Of a stretch of DNA of 64,000 bases, positions 38,034-46,920 are shown in pieces (within the stretch, counting starts at the first letter, position 1; each line of letters begins with the position of its first letter). The stretch is from the NCBI RefSeq assembly GCF_902499045.1, contig NZ_CABVPL010000005.1, forward strand, positions 1 to 64,000. The letters are read 5' to 3'. Source of the DNA: Burkholderia latens (GTDB lineage Bacteria; Pseudomonadota; Gammaproteobacteria; Burkholderiales; Burkholderiaceae). The position numbers and the translations under genes are program-made. Under the pieces are notes generated by a model. It ran no database searches. It saw only the letters and a program-made list of their open reading frames with translations, and had not been told where the DNA came from.

Positions 38034-39155
38034 ATGCAGGCAGACGAACCGATCGTGAATGCCATCGCTTCAGCCGCGCCGGCCGCCGTCTCGACCGGCG
38101 GCGCATCGCCCGGCACCTTCTCCCGCCCGCTCGACACGCTCGCGCGGCCGCTGCGCGATCTGCGGCTATCCGTCATCGACCAATGCAATTTCCGCTGCGG
38201 CTATTGCATGCCGCGCGACAGCTTCGGCCACGACTATGCGTTCATGCCGTCCTCCGAGCGGCTGTCGTTCGCGCAGCTCGAGAACGTCGCGCGCGCGTTC
38301 GTGTCGCTCGGCGTCGAGAAGATTCGCCTGACCGGCGGCGAGCCGCTGCTGCGCCGCAATCTCGAAGCGCTGATCGAACGGCTCGCGGCGTTGACGACCG
38401 TCGGCGGCAAGCCCGTCGAACTCGCGCTGACGACCAACGGTTCGCTGCTTGCCGCGAAGGCACGGTCGCTGCGCGACGCGGGCCTGTCGCGCGTGACCGT
38501 GAGCCTCGATGCGATCGACGATGCGGTGTTTCGCCGGATGAGCGATGCGGACGTGCCCGTCGCCCGCGTGCTGGCCGGGATCGAGGCCGCGCACGCAGTC
38601 GGGCTCGCGCCCGTGAAGGTCAATGCGGTGATCGAGCGCGGCGCGAACGACGACCAGATCCTGCCGCTCGTGCGGCACTTCCGTCACAGCGGCGTGGCCG
38701 TGCGCTTCATCGAATACATGGACGTCGGCGGCGCGAGCGCGTGGGCGAGCGACAAGGTCGTGTCGGCCGCGCAGATGCGCGAACGCATCGAAGCGAGCTA
38801 TCCGCTCGTGCTCGTCGGCGAGCCGGGGCACGACGCCACCGCGATCCGCTGCCGGCACATCGACGGCGCGGGTGAAGTCGGTTTCATCGCGAGCGTGTCG
38901 CATCCGTTCTGCGGCACGTGTTCGCGCGCCCGCGTGTCGGCCGACGGTCAGCTCTATACGTGCCTGTTCGCGACGCAGGGCACCGATCTTCGGCCATGGC
39001 TCGACGACGATGCATCGATCGACCATCTTGCCGACGTCGTGCGCGCGCGCTGGACACGACGGGACGACCGCTATTCCGAGCGGCGGGCCTCGCGTGCGGC
39101 CCGGCCCTCCGGCAAGACCTATCCGACCGTGCGCATGTCGCTCGTCGGCGGCTGA
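38034..39155 (+). CDS. moaA: GTP 3',8-cyclase MoaA
   Basis: A 373-residue radical SAM enzyme for the first step of molybdenum cofactor synthesis. The first 4Fe-4S site is Cys51, Cys55, Cys58 in CNFRCGYCMP; the C-terminal cluster has PFCGTCSRARVSADG followed by YTC. It ends in a Gly-Gly tail, which is needed for GTP binding in MoaA. The Shine-Dalgarno is weak. It lies 190 bp after moeA, so it may have its own promoter or remain in the operon. Confidence 0.93.
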   Translation: MQADEPIVNAIASAAPAAVSTGGASPGTFSRPLDTLARPLRDLRLSVIDQCNFRCGYCMPRDSFGHDYAFMPSSERLSFAQLENVARAFVSLGVEKIRLTGGEPLLRRNLEALIERLAALTTVGGKPVELALTTNGSLLAAKARSLRDAGLSRVTVSLDAIDDAVFRRMSDADVPVARVLAGIEAAHAVGLAPVKVNAVIERGANDDQILPLVRHFRHSGVAVRFIEYMDVGGASAWASDKVVSAAQMRERIEASYPLVLVGEPGHDATAIRCRHIDGAGEVGFIASVSHPFCGTCSRARVSADGQLYTCLFATQGTDLRPWLDDDASIDHLADVVRARWTRRDDRYSERRASRAARPSGKTYPTVRMSLVGG

Positions 39156-39200
39156 CGGCTGCCGCGCGAAGCGGCGCGCACCGCTTACTGGAGAACCGTC

Positions 39201-39764
39201 ATGACGAGTTTCACCGAATCCCGTGCCGCGCTCCCCGACGATCCGTCGCACGGACGCGCACATTCCGAACCGTCCGATCCGCATGCGGAGCCGCCGCCCG
39301 CGATCGCGGCCGGCTTCGAGGTGCGCGTGCAGTATGCGGCGATCGACGCCGGCGCGGAGATCGCGCCGATCGTTCGCAATCCGAATGTCGGCGCGGTCGT
39401 GAATTTCCTCGGCGTCGTGCGCAACGAAGGGGACGTCGACGACGTGGTCGCACTCGAAGTCGAGCACTATCCGACGATGACCGAGCAGGCACTGTGGAGC
39501 ATCGTCGAGGAAGCGAGCGCGCGCTGGCGGCTCGAAGCGATCAGGATCGTGCACCGTGTCGGGCGCATTCCGCTCGGCCACCCGGTCGTGATCGTCGTGG
39601 TGGCTGCCGCGCATCGCGCAGCCGCGTTCGATGCCTGCGAGTTCATCATGGATTTCCTGAAGACGCATGCGCCGTTCTGGAAGAAGGAAATCCGGCACGA
39701 CGGCGTGGCCGGGTGGGTCGAGCCGAAGGCGCATGACGATCAGGCGATGCGGCGCTGGGGTTGA
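39201..39764 (+). CDS. moaE: Molybdopterin synthase large subunit MoaE
   Basis: A 187-residue protein that, with MoaD, converts precursor Z to molybdopterin. The core has GAVVNFLGVVRN, ALEVEHYPTMTE, HRVGRIPLGHPVVIVVV and the catalytic-site segment PFWKKEIRHDG. The N-terminal extension of about 40 residues (Pro/His/Glu-rich) is longer than in E. coli (150 residues). GGAG precedes the ATG. Confidence 0.92.
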   Translation: MTSFTESRAALPDDPSHGRAHSEPSDPHAEPPPAIAAGFEVRVQYAAIDAGAEIAPIVRNPNVGAVVNFLGVVRNEGDVDDVVALEVEHYPTMTEQALWSIVEEASARWRLEAIRIVHRVGRIPLGHPVVIVVVAAAHRAAAFDACEFIMDFLKTHAPFWKKEIRHDGVAGWVEPKAHDDQAMRRWG

Positions 39765-39814
39765 ACGTCCGGCCATGCCGCTTCGATTCCCGCGATTTCG
39801 CTCTGGATAACGTA

Positions 39815-40072
39815 ATGAAACTGACGATCAAATACTTTGCGAGCATTCGCGAGCAACTGGACATCGACGAGGAAGTCGTCGACATCGATGCGCACGAACT
39901 CACCGTCGACGCGTTGCGCGGCACGCTCGCCGCGCGCGACGCGCGCAGCGCGGAAGCGCTTCGGATGGACCGGCCGGTGCGGGCGGCCGTGAATCTGGAG
40001 ATGGTGACCGGCGGGTTCGTCGTGCGGGAGGACAGCGAGGTGGCGTTCTTTCCGCCGGTGACGGGCGGGTGA
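39815..40072 (+). CDS. moaD: Molybdopterin synthase sulphur carrier MoaD
   Basis: An 85-residue ubiquitin-like protein ending in Gly-Gly (FFPPVTGG), the C-terminus that becomes a thiocarboxylate. The fold is apparent from KLTIKYFASIREQ and MDRPVRAAVNLEMV. It follows moaE by 50 bp; the usual order in many bacteria is moaD then moaE. Weak ribosome site. Confidence 0.92.
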   Translation: MKLTIKYFASIREQLDIDEEVVDIDAHELTVDALRGTLAARDARSAEALRMDRPVRAAVNLEMVTGGFVVREDSEVAFFPPVTGG

Positions 40073-40203
40073 CGGGCGAGCGCGGCCGTGCCGGCAACCG
40101 CTGGTGTCGGCGGGAAGATGCATTCCGCATCGCGGAGGCCCACAGGGAACGCCCGACACCAGCGATCGCGACGGCAACGCTTTCGTCGTCTGCCCGGTGC
40201 CGT

Positions 40204-41478
40204 TCATGACGGGAGCGGTTGTCCGATCGGATCTCGGGAGGCCGAATCAAGCGATCGCGAACGTGAAGCGCGGCGCAGCACGACGATCAGCAATATCGGC
40301 AACAGGATGGTTCCCCATTGTCCGAGCGACGGCCTGAAGACGGCCAGGAACGACAGCATCGGCAGCAACCACACCAGCACGATGACCACGCACTCGACGC
40401 GGCTCCATGGACGGTGCGTTTTGGCGTCGACGCCGAGATAAACGATCGGCAAGATCAACCACGCCAGATCGTAGTAAACAAGGTACGGCTGGGCGAGCAA
40501 CGTCGTCACGATGAGCGCGGCTGAGCGCACCTCGATGCGGACCCTGCGCCGCCACAGGATCGCCGTCGCCACCACAGCCGGCACCGCGACCGCGCCATGG
40601 AATGCGTAAGCGGCCGGCAAGCTTGCTCCCAGTCGTCGCGCGATCGCGAACGTGGTCGGCATCGCACTCCAGATACCGCCCGCGCCATGCTGCACGATGG
40701 ACGTGTTGAACCATGACAGCGCGTCGAAGAACCTGAGCCAGAGCGGCAGTCCGAATACGAGTTCGCTTACGGCGCAAAACAGGACACCTGTCACGGCCAT
40801 TGCGCCGAATGCGCGAAAGTGCCGGCCACACACCAGCATCAACGGAACGAGCACCGCCAGTTGCGGTTTGATCACCAGCATGCCGGCACACACGCCGGCC
40901 AGCACCGGGCGACGCTCGAGCAGTCCCAACGCGCCGGCCGCGAGCGCCAACGTGAGAAGCGAGTTTTGGCCGCACACCGCGGCGACCCAGATGCCCGGAA
41001 AGGCCACGACCGGAATCCACGGCAGCGCGCCCTTTCTCACCGCCGGCGCGCACGCGGCCACCGTACCAGCGATACCGATGCACACGAACAGCAAATACGA
41101 TGCAAGGTACGGCAGCAGCGCCAGCGGATAGATCAACAGTTGAAACGTCGGCGGATAAACCCACGGCGCGTACATGCGTTCCAGCGGAATATCGGGTAGC
41201 AATGCGGCTTGTACGGCGAACAACTGCCGCGGATCGAACGCGTGGATCGCGCCGCTATGCAGCGACACGTAAGAAGCACTCCAGTACACGCGGAAATCGA
41301 GGCCCAGCGGCGGAACGCCGCGGATATGCAACACCCAGTGCGATACAGCCCACGTTCCGATGAGAATGAGCTGGTAAGCCAATAGTGCGGCGCTGTAAAG
41401 AACGACTCTTTCCCGGGTCAACCGCCGCTGACGCGGGGCCGACGACCGGTCGACTGCCGGATCGGTTGCTATTGGCAT
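40204..41478 (-). CDS. Glycosyltransferase family 87 (DUF2029) membrane protein
   Basis: A 424-residue multi-span protein with ten or more hydrophobic helices. DFRVYWSASYVSLHSG, with the catalytic-type Asp in the first periplasmic loop, and YAPWVYPPTFQLLIYPLALLP are GT87 signatures. The family uses polyprenyl-phosphate sugars, as in mycobacterial alpha-mannosyltransferases. The acceptor here is unknown. I chose the ATG at 41478 because GAG lies 6 nt upstream; the ATG at 41514 is also in frame. It stands alone, convergent to the moa operon. Confidence 0.82.
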   Translation of the reverse strand: MPIATDPAVDRSSAPRQRRLTRERVVLYSAALLAYQLILIGTWAVSHWVLHIRGVPPLGLDFRVYWSASYVSLHSGAIHAFDPRQLFAVQAALLPDIPLERMYAPWVYPPTFQLLIYPLALLPYLASYLLFVCIGIAGTVAACAPAVRKGALPWIPVVAFPGIWVAAVCGQNSLLTLALAAGALGLLERRPVLAGVCAGMLVIKPQLAVLVPLMLVCGRHFRAFGAMAVTGVLFCAVSELVFGLPLWLRFFDALSWFNTSIVQHGAGGIWSAMPTTFAIARRLGASLPAAYAFHGAVAVPAVVATAILWRRRVRIEVRSAALIVTTLLAQPYLVYYDLAWLILPIVYLGVDAKTHRPWSRVECVVIVLVWLLPMLSFLAVFRPSLGQWGTILLPILLIVVLRRASRSRSLDSASRDPIGQPLPS

Positions 41479-41745
41479 CGTTTTCTCGGCGGGTGTTTTC
41501 GCGCATTCTGCCATCGGCCAAATCGCGGCAACAAGCTATCGTGTTCCCGCAGGAAACCGGACGGACGCGCATACCGCCGACGTCATCTCGCCAACGCGCG
41601 ATCGGCGCGCCCGACGACCGCGCGATGGGCGACGTCAGCTGACGGCGCGCCGTTTTTCACGTCGCGAAGTCCGAACGCGCCGCTTCCGCCATCCGTCGCG
41701 GCTACTCGCCATGTCGAGCGTGCAAATCCGTGCACGCGAGCCAAC

Positions 41746-41767
41746 TCTTATATAAGACATAAGACAT
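41746..41767 (+). promoter_or_regulatory. Palindrome and repeat next to the acnB promoter
   Basis: TCTTATATAAGA (41746-41757) is a perfect 12-bp palindrome. It runs into ATAAGACAT/AAGACAT, a 7-bp direct repeat ending at 41767, right before the -35 box. Position and symmetry suggest a regulator of acnB; the family is not known to me. Confidence 0.45.
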
Positions 41768-41796
41768 TTGACGCCTGACCATATTGCGATTAGAAT
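41768..41796 (+). promoter_or_regulatory. Sigma-70 promoter of acnB
   Basis: TTGACG (41768-41773) and TAGAAT (41791-41796) are separated by exactly 17 bp. A start near 41803 would give a leader of about 85 nt before acnB. Confidence 0.7.
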
Positions 41797-41888
41797 CCCG
41801 TCGAAAGCAGTGAAGCAGTGTCCGGAACAGCAGCTTCGGCGTGCCTGGAAAGCCCTTCCCCTGAAACGCAATCTCAGCAGGTCCCCCC

Positions 41889-44474
41889 ATGCTTGAAAAC
41901 TTTCGTGCTCACGTGGCCGCCCGCGCCGCGCTCGGTATTCCCCCCCTGCCGCTGACGGCCCAGCAAACCGCCGAACTGGTGGAACTGCTGACGAACCCGC
42001 CCGCAGGCGAAGAGCAGACGCTGCTCGACCTGATCACCCATCGCGTCCCGGCCGGCGTCGACGAAGCCGCTCGCGTGAAGGCCGGCTTCCTGGCGGCCGT
42101 CGCAAAGGGCGAGACGGCCTGCCCGCTGATCTCGCGCGAACGCGCGACCGAGCTCCTCGGCACGATGCTCGGCGGCTACAACATCCAGCCGCTGATCGAG
42201 CTGCTGTCCGACGAAGCCGTCGCCGCGGTGGCTGCCGACGCGCTGAAGAAAACCCTGCTGATGTTCGACCAGTTCCACGACGTGAAGGAACTCGCCGACA
42301 AGGGCAACGGGCACGCGAAGGCCGTGCTGCAGAGCTGGGCCGATGCCGAATGGTTCACGAGCCGTCCGGAAGTGCCGGAAAGCCTGACCATCACCGTGTT
42401 CAAGGTGACGGGCGAAACCAACACCGACGACCTGTCGCCGGCGCCGGACGCCACCACCCGCCCGGACATCCCGATGCACGCGCTCGCGATGCTGAAGAAC
42501 GCCCGGCCGGGCATCACGCCGGAAGAAGACGGCAAGCGCGGCCCGGTCAAGTTCATCGAATCGCTGAAGGAAAAGGGTCACCTGGTCGCGTACGTGGGCG
42601 ACGTGGTCGGCACCGGCTCCTCGCGCAAGTCGGCCACCAACTCGGTGCTGTGGTTCACCGGCGAAGACATCCCGTTCGTCCCGAACAAGCGCTTCGGCGG
42701 CGTGTGCCTGGGCGGCAAGATCGCCCCGATCTTCTACAACACGATGGAAGATGCCGGCGCGCTGCCGATCGAACTCGACGTGTCGCAGATGAACATGGGC
42801 GACGTGGTCGAACTGCGCCCGTACGAAGGCAAGGCGCTGAAAGACGGCAAGGTCATCGCCGAATTCCAGGTGAAGTCCGACGTGCTGTTCGACGAAGTGC
42901 GCGCCGGCGGCCGCATTCCGCTGATCATCGGCCGCGGCCTGACTGCGAAGGCGCGTGAAGCGCTCGGCCTGCCGCCGTCGACGCTGTTCCGCCTGCCGCA
43001 CCAGCCGGCCGACAGCGGCAAGGGCTTCTCGCTCGCGCAGAAGATGGTCGGCCGCGCGTGCGGTCTGCCGGAAGGCCAGGGCGTGCGCCCGGGCACGTAC
43101 TGCGAACCGAAGATGACGTCGGTCGGCTCGCAGGACACGACGGGCCCGATGACCCGCGACGAACTGAAGGACCTCGCGTGCCTCGGCTTCTCGGCCGACC
43201 TGGTGATGCAGTCGTTCTGCCACACCGCCGCGTATCCGAAGCCGGTCGACGTGAAGACGCACCAGACGCTGCCGAACTTCATCAGCACGCGCGGCGGCAT
43301 CGCGCTGCGTCCGGGCGACGGCGTGATCCACTCGTGGCTGAACCGCATGCTGCTGCCCGACACCGTCGGCACCGGCGGCGACTCGCACACGCGCTTCCCG
43401 ATCGGCATCAGCTTCCCGGCAGGCTCGGGCCTGGTCGCGTTCGCGGCCGCCACCGGCACGATGCCGCTCGACATGCCGGAATCGGTGCTGGTCCGCTTCA
43501 AGGGCAAGATGCAGCCGGGCGTCACGCTGCGCGACCTCGTCAACGCGATTCCGCTGTACGCGATCAAGCAAGGCATGCTGACGGTCGCGAAGCAAGGCAA
43601 GAAGAACATCTTCTCGGGCCGCATCCTCGAAATCGAAGGCCTTCCCGACCTGAAGGTCGAGCAGGCGTTCGAGCTGTCGGATGCGTCGGCGGAGCGTTCG
43701 GCCGCCGGTTGCACGGTGCGTCTGAACAAGGAACCGATCATCGAATACCTGAACAGCAACATCACGCTGCTCAAGTGGATGATCGCGCAGGGCTACCAGG
43801 ATCCGCGCAGCCTGCAGCGCCGTATCGCGGCGATGGAACAGTGGCTGGCCGACCCGCAACTGCTCGCGCCCGATGCCGACGCCGAATACGCAGCCGTCAT
43901 CGAGATCGACCTCGCCGACATCCACGAGCCGATCGTTGCATGCCCGAACGACCCGGACGACGTGAAGACGCTGTCCGACGTCGCAGGCGCGAAGATCGAC
44001 GAAGTGTTCATCGGCTCGTGCATGACCAACATCGGTCACTTCCGTGCCGCATCGAAGCTGCTGGAAGGCAAGCGCGACATTCCGGTCAAGCTGTGGGTCG
44101 CGCCGCCGACCAAGATGGACCAGAAGCAGTTGACGGAAGAAGGCCACTACGGCGTGTTCGGCACGGCCGGCGCGCGCACCGAAATGCCGGGCTGCTCGCT
44201 GTGCATGGGTAATCAGGCACAGGTGCGCGAAGGCGCGACGGTGATGTCGACGTCGACCCGCAACTTCCCGAACCGTCTGGGCAAGAACACGAACGTGTAT
44301 CTCGGCTCGGCGGAACTGGCGGCGATCTGCTCGCGTCTGGGCAAGATCCCGACCAAGGAAGAATACATGGCCGACATGGGCGTGCTCACCGCGAACGGCG
44401 ACAAGATCTACCAGTACATGAACTTCGACCAGATCGAAGACTTCAAGGAAGTCGCCGACACCGTGCAGATCTAA
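41889..44474 (+). CDS. acnB: Aconitate hydratase B
   Basis: An 861-residue AcnB, the main TCA-cycle aconitase in many proteobacteria; also acts as an iron-responsive RNA binder in the apo form. The HEAT-like N-terminal domain and swivel domain come first, then the catalytic domains. The 4Fe-4S ligands are one Cys in [12 protein letters not shown] and two in [12 protein letters not shown] near the C-terminus. Promoter and terminator are both clear, so it is monocistronic. Confidence 0.95.
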   Translation: MLENFRAHVAARAALGIPPLPLTAQQTAELVELLTNPPAGEEQTLLDLITHRVPAGVDEAARVKAGFLAAVAKGETACPLISRERATELLGTMLGGYNIQPLIELLSDEAVAAVAADALKKTLLMFDQFHDVKELADKGNGHAKAVLQSWADAEWFTSRPEVPESLTITVFKVTGETNTDDLSPAPDATTRPDIPMHALAMLKNARPGITPEEDGKRGPVKFIESLKEKGHLVAYVGDVVGTGSSRKSATNSVLWFTGEDIPFVPNKRFGGVCLGGKIAPIFYNTMEDAGALPIELDVSQMNMGDVVELRPYEGKALKDGKVIAEFQVKSDVLFDEVRAGGRIPLIIGRGLTAKAREALGLPPSTLFRLPHQPADSGKGFSLAQKMVGRACGLPEGQGVRPGTYCEPKMTSVGSQDTTGPMTRDELKDLACLGFSADLVMQSFCHTAAYPKPVDVKTHQTLPNFISTRGGIALRPGDGVIHSWLNRMLLPDTVGTGGDSHTRFPIGISFPAGSGLVAFAAATGTMPLDMPESVLVRFKGKMQPGVTLRDLVNAIPLYAIKQGMLTVAKQGKKNIFSGRILEIEGLPDLKVEQAFELSDASAERSAAGCTVRLNKEPIIEYLNSNITLLKWMIAQGYQDPRSLQRRIAAMEQWLADPQLLAPDADAEYAAVIEIDLADIHEPIVACPNDPDDVKTLSDVAGAKIDEVFIGSCMTNIGHFRAASKLLEGKRDIPVKLWVAPPTKMDQKQLTEEGHYGVFGTAGARTEMPGCSLCMGNQAQVREGATVMSTSTRNFPNRLGKNTNVYLGSAELAAICSRLGKIPTKEEYMADMGVLTANGDKIYQYMNFDQIEDFKEVADTVQI

Positions 44475-44524
44475 GCATGCTGTCGCGCTGCGGCGGGCCG
44501 CGCCCGTCGTAGCGACACGAAATG

Positions 44525-44559
44525 GCGCCGCGGGCTGAATGCCTGCGGCGCTTTTTTTT
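44525..44559 (+). terminator. Intrinsic terminator of acnB
   Basis: GCGCCGCGGGC and GCCTGCGGCGC form an 11-bp stem (one G-T wobble) with a 5-nt loop, followed by eight T residues. Confidence 0.9.
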
Positions 44560-44641
44560 GCCCATCCCGGTTCGATCGAGGGATGGTCGCCCGCAGGATC
44601 GACAGAAGGCCTGTCATCCCCTCCCCGATCGGATCGACACG

Positions 44642-44671
44642 TTGACATAGGAACTGATCGGTCCATATAAT
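44642..44671 (+). promoter_or_regulatory. Promoter and operator of the TetR gene
   Basis: TTGACA (44642-44647) and TATAAT (44666-44671) are perfect sigma-70 boxes 18 bp apart. Between them lies GGAACTGATCGGTCC (44650-44664), repeated with one change before the MFS gene, and so probably the TetR operator. Confidence 0.75.
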
Positions 44672-44698
44672 GAAGCCAAATTGCAGGAGATCTCATCG

Positions 44699-45295
44699 AT
44701 GGCACATCCGACCGGTCTTGGACGTCCGCGCGAATTCGAGCTGGACGACGCCGCGCGCGACGCGATGCAAGTCTTCTGGGACCGCGGCTACGAAGGTGCA
44801 TCGCTGCCGGATCTGATCGCCGGCACCGGCTTGTCGCGCGGCAGCCTCTACAAGGCGTTCGGAGACAAGAAAGGGCTGCTGCTGGCGGCGCTCGACCTGT
44901 ATATGGCCGACGGGCTCAAGGCAACCGCCGACATCCTGTCGCAGCCGGGCGCGGTGAAGGACGCGATCCGCGATTCGCTGCTGCGCTATGCGCGTCTTTC
45001 CGTCGGCGAGGCCGGCCGGCGCGGCTGCCTCGTGGTCGCGATGACCACTGAAATGGCGGCCCGCGATCCGGATGTCGCGGAGCGCACGGCCCGCATGTTC
45101 CGGCGTTTGCAGCAGCTTTATGCCGGCGCGATCGTGCGCGGGCAAGCGAGCGGCGAAATTGCCGAACGCGACGAACAGGCGCTTGCACGTTTTCTGGTCT
45201 GTCAGATCGAGGGAATGCGCGTGCTGGGCAAAACCGGCGTGCCGGAGGCGGACATGCTCGCGCTCGTCGACAACACGATGCGCATTCTCGATTAA
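44699..45295 (+). CDS. TetR-family repressor
   Basis: A 198-residue regulator. The helix-turn-helix spans ~15-60 (DAMQVFWDRGYEGASLPDLI, AGTGLSRGSLYKAFGDKKGL); the C-terminal domain resembles the AcrR/TetR_C group with MTTEMAARDPDVAERTARMF. AGGAG precedes the start. It overlaps no gene and is followed by an MFS exporter 47 bp on. It probably represses itself and the exporter through the two matching sites, with the exported compound as inducer. Confidence 0.88.
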   Translation: MAHPTGLGRPREFELDDAARDAMQVFWDRGYEGASLPDLIAGTGLSRGSLYKAFGDKKGLLLAALDLYMADGLKATADILSQPGAVKDAIRDSLLRYARLSVGEAGRRGCLVVAMTTEMAARDPDVAERTARMFRRLQQLYAGAIVRGQASGEIAERDEQALARFLVCQIEGMRVLGKTGVPEADMLALVDNTMRILD

Positions 45296-45301
45296 TTTTT
45301 T

Positions 45302-45325
45302 GACCAATTTGGAACTGATTGGTCC
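45302..45325 (+). promoter_or_regulatory. Second TetR operator, before the MFS exporter
   Basis: GACCAAT (45302-45308) and ATTGGTC (45318-45324) form a perfect inverted repeat; GGAACTGATTGGTCC (45311-45325) matches the first operator at 14 of 15 positions. It lies 18 bp before the MFS start codon. Confidence 0.65.
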
Positions 45326-45342
45326 CATATGGAGGCTTGCTC

Positions 45343-46824
45343 ATGACCCGAAACGATTCCGTCTCGCCCGACCCGCGCCGCTGGGCAATGTTCTCGGTCC
45401 TGCTCGTCGGCGCATTCCTGCCTCCGCTGGACTTCTTCATCGTCAATGTCGCGCTGCCGTCGATCCGGACGGAATTGGGCGCGTCGGCTTCGGCCGAGCA
45501 GTTCGTCATCTCGTCGTACGCGGGCCTGTACGCCGTGACGCTGATTACCGGCGGGCGGCTCGGAGACCTGTTCGGGCGCGGACGCATGTTCTTTCTCGGG
45601 CTGATCGGATTCGCGACGGCATCGGTGCTGTGCGGCCTCGCGAGTTCGCCGTGGACACTCATCGTGGGCCGCGCCTTGCAGGGGCTGACGGCGGCGGTCA
45701 TGGCGCCGCAGGCGCTCGCGTCGATCCAGGCGATCTTCCCCGAATCGGAAAAGCCGCTCGCGCTCAGCCTGTACGGCGCGGTCTTCGGCCTCGCCGCGGT
45801 CGTCGGGCAAGCGCTCGGCGGCATTCTGATTTCGCTGAATCTGCTGGGCCTCGGCTGGCGGACGATCTTCCTCGTCAACCTGCCGCTGGCGATCCTGGTC
45901 ATGCTGTTCGGTATCCCGCTGCTGAAGGAAACGCGCGCGCAGCATGCACGCAAGCTCGATCTCGGCGGCACGGCGCTGTCGATGGCAACGCTGGGCGCGC
46001 TGGTCGTGCCGTTGATCGAAGGGCGCGACGCAGGCTGGCCGGCATCGGCCTGGCTGTCGTTGACGGCGGTACCGGCGCTCGGATGGTTCTTCTGGCGCTA
46101 CGAGAGCCGGCTCGCCCGCAGCGGCGGCGCCCCGCTGCTCGATCCGGCCGCGCTGCGCGCGCCCGGGCTGGGCCGAGCGCTGCTGATCGCGCTGTTGCTG
46201 TACTCGATCGGCGCGTTCTTCCTGCTGTTTTCGATCTATCTGCAAAGCGCATTGCACGTCGATGCGCTGAGCACGGGCCTCGTGTTCCTGCCGTTCGGCG
46301 TGGGCTTTCTGCTCGGGCCCTTGTCGACTCCGTACTGGTCGCGCGTCCTCGGCACGTACGTCAATCCGTTCGGCATGGGCCTCGAGGTCGCCGGCCTCGT
46401 CGGTCTGGCCGGATTGATCGCCGCGACGCCGCTCGGCATGCCGCTCGCTGCGATCCCGCTTACCGCCGCCCTGTTCGTCATCGGTTTCGGGCAAGGGCTC
46501 GCGCTGCCGACGCTGATGCGAATGGTCACAGGCCGCGTCGCACCGGCGCTGTCGGGCATGATCGCCGGCATCGCCAGTTCGACGCTGCAGGTCAGCACGT
46601 CGCTCAGCGTCGCGATCATCGGCGGAATTTTCTATACGGTCCTCGGCCCGCGCCAGGATTCCGCCGCGATTGCGCATGCGTTCATCGTCGCGATTCTCGG
46701 TATCGCGTTCTTCCTGAGCATCGGCGCGGGATTGGGCATCTCGCTCGGCCGGACAACGGCGGGGCGCCCCGCCGTCAGTTCCCATACCAGAACGACGTTC
46801 GGCACCGAACGCAACGGGCCGTGA
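45343..46824 (+). CDS. DHA2-type MFS drug exporter (14 helices)
   Basis: A 493-residue MFS protein. The N-terminus LDFFIVNVALPSIRTELGAS and loop GGRLGDLFGRGRMFFLG are typical of the 14-helix DHA2 (EmrB/QacA-like) group. It probably pumps out drugs or toxic metabolites. GGAGG precedes the chosen ATG; an earlier in-frame start would lie inside the operator. It is paired with the TetR gene. Confidence 0.88.
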   Translation: MTRNDSVSPDPRRWAMFSVLLVGAFLPPLDFFIVNVALPSIRTELGASASAEQFVISSYAGLYAVTLITGGRLGDLFGRGRMFFLGLIGFATASVLCGLASSPWTLIVGRALQGLTAAVMAPQALASIQAIFPESEKPLALSLYGAVFGLAAVVGQALGGILISLNLLGLGWRTIFLVNLPLAILVMLFGIPLLKETRAQHARKLDLGGTALSMATLGALVVPLIEGRDAGWPASAWLSLTAVPALGWFFWRYESRLARSGGAPLLDPAALRAPGLGRALLIALLLYSIGAFFLLFSIYLQSALHVDALSTGLVFLPFGVGFLLGPLSTPYWSRVLGTYVNPFGMGLEVAGLVGLAGLIAATPLGMPLAAIPLTAALFVIGFGQGLALPTLMRMVTGRVAPALSGMIAGIASSTLQVSTSLSVAIIGGIFYTVLGPRQDSAAIAHAFIVAILGIAFFLSIGAGLGISLGRTTAGRPAVSSHTRTTFGTERNGP

Positions 46825-46920
46825 TGCCGGCCGTGACGTGAAACCGTTCGCGCGCCCCGCCGCATGAAAACCACTTGCTCCGTCAGCCTGCAGCGCCAGC
46901 TGCGCGAGCCGACGCGCGCG

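Larger units (their letters stand above)
41515..41888. other. Divergent region GT87/acnB, 374 bp
   Basis: Holds the acnB promoter and a nearby palindrome, listed separately. Otherwise no coding frame or repeat. Confidence 0.5.
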
